Source: Annona cherimola
Lineage: Eukaryota > Streptophyta > Magnoliopsida > Magnoliales > Annonaceae
Length of the DNA: 64,000 bases
Direction: 5' to 3'
Assembly (NCBI GenBank): GCA_030490835.1
Contig: CM059973.1
Coordinates: 52,828,008-52,892,007 of the forward strand
Below, piece by piece: positions 59,435 to 64,000 of this stretch (positions are counted from its first letter, which is position 1; every line of letters starts with the position of its first letter). The notes below the pieces were generated by a model. That model saw only the letters and a list, made by a program, of their open reading frames with translations. It was not told the DNA's origin and searched no databases. The translations under genes were made by a program, and so were the position numbers.

Positions 59435-61409
59435 TGTTGGTCCCGAGTTTATGGCTATTACCCAAGAGGAGAGGGGTGAATTGGGTAATTTAAAATTTTC
59501 ACTTAAACAGAAATTTTTCCCTGTTTAGTTTAATCCTTTTAATGAAACAAATAAAGAATATGGACAGAAATAAAGCAGTAAAAGTAGATATGCAAACCAC
59601 AGCAGTAGACACAGATTTTATAGTGGTTCGGGCAACCTTCCCTACTTCGCTCTTCCAAGCTCACACCCTTTGTGACTTGGGTTCCACTAATGTATTATCA
59701 AATACAACTAGAGCAGTAGCTCTCTTCTAGATTCCAGCTCTAGGGGGCTTGCATAAAACACAACACAAGTAGGTGATGAGTCACATTTAAGTCACAACGC
59801 TACTTTGCTTTCACTTAGTTCAAATCACCAATATCAAACCAAGTATCAAATACAAATATTGAATCAAATAAAGGAAACTACACTTTACAAGTTGTGTAGG
59901 GAAATTTCAGCTTGTGGAAGAACTTGTAGAGTGAATGCTTTGATCAGCAATGTATCTTTCAGCAAGTTGGAGCAAAGTTCTTCACATGAAACTTGTTTAG
60001 ATCACTTAATGCTTGGAGAAGATGGTAGTTGATCATAGTAAATGCTTTCTCTAACCTCTAGCATGTTCATTAGAATGCTCTTTTATAATGGTGGAGTAAA
60101 TTCGAACGTTTGGTGGTAGGTGGTGCGCATTTAATGTGCCAACATTCTAATTTTTTCGACCATTGCGACCCAAGTCACATGTGGAGTCGACTTCGGATGC
60201 GACTTTACTCAAGTCGCAGACTAGAGTCGAATTCGGTTGCGATTTCTTTCTCCAGCATCTTCAAGTTCCACTTCAGGTCGACTTGGTTTTAGACTCGACC
60301 CAAGTCACAGGTGAAGTCGACTTCGAGTGCGACTTCAATTTCTGTATGCACATGATGGAACTTGGATTTCTTTGAAAGTGATCTTGATTGCCTGTTATTC
60401 ATCTCATAACTTGTTCTTCCATTGATACTCTGATCTTGAAAGTTTAATCTTGGAACTCAGCTTGTTCATCTTCTCTTAGAGACTTTGTCTTCATAGCCTT
60501 GAACTTAAAATGATTTTCTTTCTTGATTTTGCAATCCATAGATGTAGCCAAATGATTTTTCCTTGAATAATATACTATCTTGAATGATTAATACATGTAC
60601 ATTTGTTTGTCTGGATTGTATATATCTTCAGCTTGACTCAAGTCGGATGCCTGGGTCGACTTAAGGTCCAACTTTACTCAAATCCCATGTCCTGGGAATG
60701 CGACTTCACCCAAGTCACATATGGAGTCGACTTTGATTGTGACTTCACCTATCTTAGTTTCCACTTTCAATGCTGGAAGATTTGAACATTTGAAGTTGAT
60801 AGTGGAGTCGACTTGGGTCTGCGACTTCACCCAAGTCGCAGCTAGAGTCGACTTGGACTGCGACTTCACCTGTCTAAGTTCCCGAATTCAGCGCTGGAAG
60901 GTTTAGCTCCATCTGAAGTAGATCTTGGATTCGACTTGAGTATCGACTTCACTCAAGTTGATGGCTAAGTCGATTTGGCTTTGCGACTTAGGGTGTGTTT
61001 GGGAATAGATAAAATTTTTGATAAAAAGTTTTAAAGAGTAAAAGTTATCAAATGATGTGATATAATAGGGGTAATGATGAGGAGTAAAGAGGATAGAATT
61101 AAAACAGATAGGTTAGTTTTATGGATAATTGTGTAGAAATGATTGAAAAGTAGGGTAGTTGTATAGGAAAATGTGAAAATGAATACAAAAATATGGTAGT
61201 TATGACAAGTGAAAAGTTTTAGATTGAAAAGTTTTAACTTGACAGTTTATACTTATTGCCAAACACACCCTTAGTCTGTCAGGTTCTGAAATCTAAGTTT
61301 TTAGCCTTTAATCAATTTTGACACACCACATTAGTATCCAAATCAATCTCAAATTGAGTTGTTAATCATCAAAACATGGATTATGCTTAATTTGCTGTTG
61401 ATTCCAACA
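59435..61409 (-). repeat. 5' LTR of copia-3
   Basis: TGTTGGTCCCGAG to attccaaca; 1,975 bp including a 280-bp MITE, so ~1.69 kb originally. It has a TATA-like ttataaaag on the minus strand at 60081-60089, the agattttatagtggttcggg block and GTCGACTT motifs (60180-60970). Confidence 0.92.
60991..61270. mobile_element. Tourist-like (PIF/Harbinger) MITE, 280 bp
   Basis: Terminal inverted repeats GGGTGTGTTTGG(G/C)AATA with one mismatch over the first 17 bp, flanked by the trinucleotide TTA on both sides (60988-60990 and 61271-61273). There is no ORF. The TTA target, terminal GGG and AT-rich core fit Tourist-like MITEs moved by PIF/Harbinger transposases. Confidence 0.88.
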
Positions 61410-62284
61410 GAGAACAAGTTCTAACCAAAGCAAAGTTACAACCCAAGTCGACTTCACTCATTCCAAGTCAACTCCACTTGAACTTTAAATTATACCTGTC
61501 GAAAATTCGAATGTTGGAGCATTAATGCGCACCAATCACCACTCCAATGACTAGATCTTTTTTTCCTCTATAAATATCATTGAAGTATGAACGATTAGGG
61601 AGCGAGAAACACAAGTTGAGCTTACAACTTCTAATATTCAAGATTGGTAACATCATTTGAACAAATATTGAAGCTTCAAGTGTTATTGCTTCAAGTGAGC
61701 TTACAAGATCATCTTCTTCATATAGTAAGAAGCTTTCGGAGTTGATTAATTACACGTTGTAAAATGCAAAATTCTCTTTTGTCTATTTTGTTTTGCGTTA
61801 TTACCTTGAATTGGTATTGGAGACCGAATTCAAGAAGAAGCAAAATAGGGAACTGGTTTAGTTTCTCTCACTAAGGGCTTTTGTTTGATTGGTTTGAGTT
61901 TATTTCATCGACGGATTAGACTTGGTTGGCTGGAGTTGGTCTCACCAACAAGCGATTATCGTATGTTCCCCCTATAGCTAAAATCTAGAAAAAAGCGATG
62001 TTTTAAATTGTATAGGATATGTAATAGTAAAACCGAAGACACAAGGGGTGTGTGCTTAGAAGAGTGGAGTAGGGAAAGTTACCAGAACCACTATATATTA
62101 TTATCTCTTGTGTGGTTTGTTGCTTGCATTTTATATTCTATTTACACCCTCTCATTCTATTTCTTAGCACGTTTCATCAAGCGGATTAAACTTACAAGGG
62201 GTTTAGTTTTTATTTGCCAAAGAATTTTCAAGAACCTAATTCACCCCACCTCTTTTGGGTTTTGTCATAAACTTGGGTATAATA
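61410..62284 (+). repeat. Copia-4 5' LTR remnant
   Basis: Plus-oriented copia LTR, truncated at its left by the copia-3 insertion. It has gtcgacttcactc, the cattaatgcgcaccaa block, a TATA box at 61568 and the ttcaccccacctcttttgggttttg block. The LTR end is mutated (gggtataata instead of gggaccaaca). Confidence 0.82.
61568..61577 (+). promoter_or_regulatory. Putative TATA box of copia-4 LTR
   Basis: CTATAAATAT at the position equivalent to the other copia LTR TATA boxes. Confidence 0.5.
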
Positions 62285-62286
62285 AG

Positions 62287-62298
62287 TGGTATCAGAGT
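62287..62298 (+). other. Primer-binding site of copia-4
   Basis: TGGTATCAGAGT, 11 of 12 matches to the initiator tRNA-Met site, two bases after the LTR end. Confidence 0.88.
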
Positions 62299-62337
62299 AG
62301 TGCTCTATCTTATTTGAGGTGATCTTTTTATATATCT

Positions 62338-62778
62338 GTGACAACCCACTTAACTTCTGCACCTACATTTGCTAAGGGTCAATCATTTTGTAGGCACCTT
62401 TATTTGATGACAATAATATTGTCAATTGGAAGTTGAAAATGAAACAACTAATTATGACAATTAGTGTGAATTCTTGGATTACCAAAAGGGGATAAGGCGC
62501 CTTCTTAGATGGAAGAAGAAACAATGTCCATCCAAAGTAATGTCAAAGTTATGAACTTTCAATTTTATGCATGGACCGCTATAGAATTTGATAGATTTTC
62601 TTCACGCAAAAAAGCCAAAGATATATGGGATGAACTGGTGTCTATTTATGAGGGTTCCTCCCAAGTAAAGGGAACTAAAAGTAATATCCTTGTTAGTGAT
62701 TTTGGGAGCTTTCAAATGTTAGAGAGTGAATCTATTTCAGAAATATATGCTAAATTTTTTAAAATCATTGACTCTCTT
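62338..62778 (+). pseudogene. gag: Copia-4 Gag N-terminus
   Basis: The start codon position holds GTG where sister copies have ATG. The reading then shifts frame once (DDNNIVNWKLKMKQLIM block), has a TAA near 62490, and continues in 62509-62778 with LVSIYEGSSQVKGTKSNIL and SESISEIYAKFFKI, collinear with copia-2 Gag. It is cut at 62779 by a gypsy LTR; the last codons of the nearby ORF (after SL) are LTR sequence, not Gag. Confidence 0.85.
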
Positions 62779-64000
62779 TGTGAAACCCTAACCAATTTAG
62801 AACTCATATGTATGCATTAATCATGTATGTGATATTTATTTGAGAATTATTGAATTATGAAGGTTTTATGTGATTTTGCTAATTATTGTAATTAGGGTTA
62901 TGGAATAGCAATAATGATGTGATTAATCATTTTGAGCTAAAATGAGACAATGGGATTAGAATACATTGTTGTTGATTTAAATGTGCAAATACATTAAGGA
63001 AAATCATTTTCCATTATTTAAAATAAATTATGAGTATTTATGTGACAAATGTCAAGTTAAATAGAAAACACTAGAAAATTCATAACTCAACGCCTGTAAA
63101 GCGGATTCAAGTGAAATTTGAAATAAAAATTAATGATGTTGGGCTTGATATTATGGAATTAATGGGTTATGAAAATTCTTGATGAAATGAGGGTTATGAT
63201 TTATTGATCATATTTTAATTTCAACTGTTAACTTTAAACGGCTATAACGGGAGCTAGGAAAATCGGATTGAGATGAAATTTGAAACGGTTGAATAAAATC
63301 ATGAGATGTTTATTTTGGATGTCTTAGATTAATCTTGAAATTTTGGAAAAATACCTGCATTGAAAAAGGTGAGCTTGGTTGACTAATGTACCTCAAGAGT
63401 ACCTTGCATTTAATGCTAGAGTACAATGCATAATTGCATGAATTTAATGGGATTTGAGGTGTCAAGTGCAGCCCATTTTTAAGGAATTTTATGCATTAAT
63501 ATGAAATACAAAAATACATGAATTATCCAGCTATTAAATGGTTATCATGATGGAGCTACAAAAGGCATAACATGAGCATAGGTAAGGTGGCACAATGGGA
63601 CGTCCAAGGGGCTGCCATGCTGATTTTTTTTGAATTTTTAATTTTTAAAATATGTGTAAATGCAGCTGAGATGAAAGTAAATAAATATATTCATATAATC
63701 ATTTCAATATCCAGAAATAAAAAATTATAAAATATAGATGAAAAGGAGAATGAAAAAGTGGACAACTTATGGAGCATTGGGACATGCAGAATTATGGTTG
63801 GGTTGCTGCCATTTTGATAATTTTTTAACACCAAATTAATATATAAATTAAAGGAAAATTAAGTGTATGTTTTACCCTTAAATAGGAATTATTAAAAAAT
63901 GAAAAAAATTGCTGGAAATTGAGCAGCAGCTAGACGTGATTTGGAGAGGCAGGTGGATGGTTGGGATGAGCTGATTTTTTGGATTTTTAAAAAATGGTAA
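62779..64000 (+). mobile_element. Tekay-like gypsy LTR, runs off the right edge
   Basis: Starts TGTGAAACCCTAACC immediately after ctctt. It is collinear with the first ~1.2 kb of 49217-53154: the gcaattagggttatgg-like region, cataactcaacgcct (63081), the ctttaaacggctataacgggagctagg block and ggacgtccaaggggctgc (63599). Whether it is a solo LTR or a full element cannot be decided. Confidence 0.85.

Larger units (their letters stand above)
44492..61409 (-). mobile_element. Copia-3: SIRE/Maximus-like copia element hosting four later insertions
   Basis: Minus-strand element with its 5' LTR at 59435-61409 and a perfect PBS at 59421-59432. Gag is at 57490-59386, protease to RNase H in pieces from 55881 down to 46314, and the accessory ORF at 45704-44492, where LTR-X cuts it. 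The remainder and the 3' LTR are beyond the left edge. Intervening insertions are 46590-53154, 55882-57484, 60991-61270 and LTR-X. Many stops and frameshifts make it older than copia-2. It sits within the copia-4 5' LTR. Confidence 0.88.

Overview
The window is plant nuclear DNA made almost entirely of nested LTR retrotransposons. I find no convincing host gene, tRNA, rRNA or CRISPR array. The evidence is Ty1/copia gag-pol of the SIRE/Maximus type, Ty3/gypsy chromovirus gag-pol of the Tekay/Del type with very long (3.2-5.6 kb) AT-rich LTRs, primer-binding sites complementary to plant initiator tRNA-Met, and a Tourist-like MITE. This suggests a flowering plant with a repeat-rich (heterochromatic or pericentromeric) region. 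The species cannot be told from the sequence.

The layers can be unpicked from target-site duplications (TSDs). The outermost is a degenerate plus-strand copia element (copia-4, 5' LTR remnant 61410-62284, gag to 62778), cut by a gypsy LTR that runs off the right edge (62779-64000). Copia-3 (minus strand, right end 61409) sits in the copia-4 LTR. Copia-3 itself carries four insertions: a MITE in its LTR (60991-61270), a GC-palindrome-bearing solo LTR (55882-57484, TSD TTGGC), a plus-strand gypsy deletion derivative with an inverted fold-back 5' LTR (46590-53154, TSD TGTTG), and a long minus-strand gypsy LTR called LTR-X here (right end 44491, left end beyond the window).

LTR-X was invaded three times: by copia-1 (right end 13569, left end off-window), by a nearly pristine 14.4-kb Tekay-like element (15688-30085, TSD ACTTG), and by copia-2 (31510-42759, TSD CACAT). 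Copia-1 in turn carries two solo gypsy LTRs (2416-5626, TSD AATGT; 6499-11717, TSD TTTAC/ATTAC).

The Tekay-like element is the youngest datable insertion. Its two 3,994-bp LTRs differ at one base that I could find by eye. It encodes Gag, protease, reverse transcriptase, RNase H, integrase and a C-terminal chromodomain-like tail, broken by one frameshift in gag and one in-frame stop before integrase. Between the primer-binding site and gag lies an intact, unrecognised 296-codon ORF with a long acidic run and an arginine-rich C-terminus. Good-looking splice signals bracket it exactly. Copia-2 and copia-3 carry a different extra ORF downstream of pol, in the position where env-like ORFs lie in this lineage. 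These two accessory ORFs and the fold-back element are the most unusual content. Most in-frame stops that can be compared between copies are C-to-T type changes, as expected for methylated, silenced DNA.
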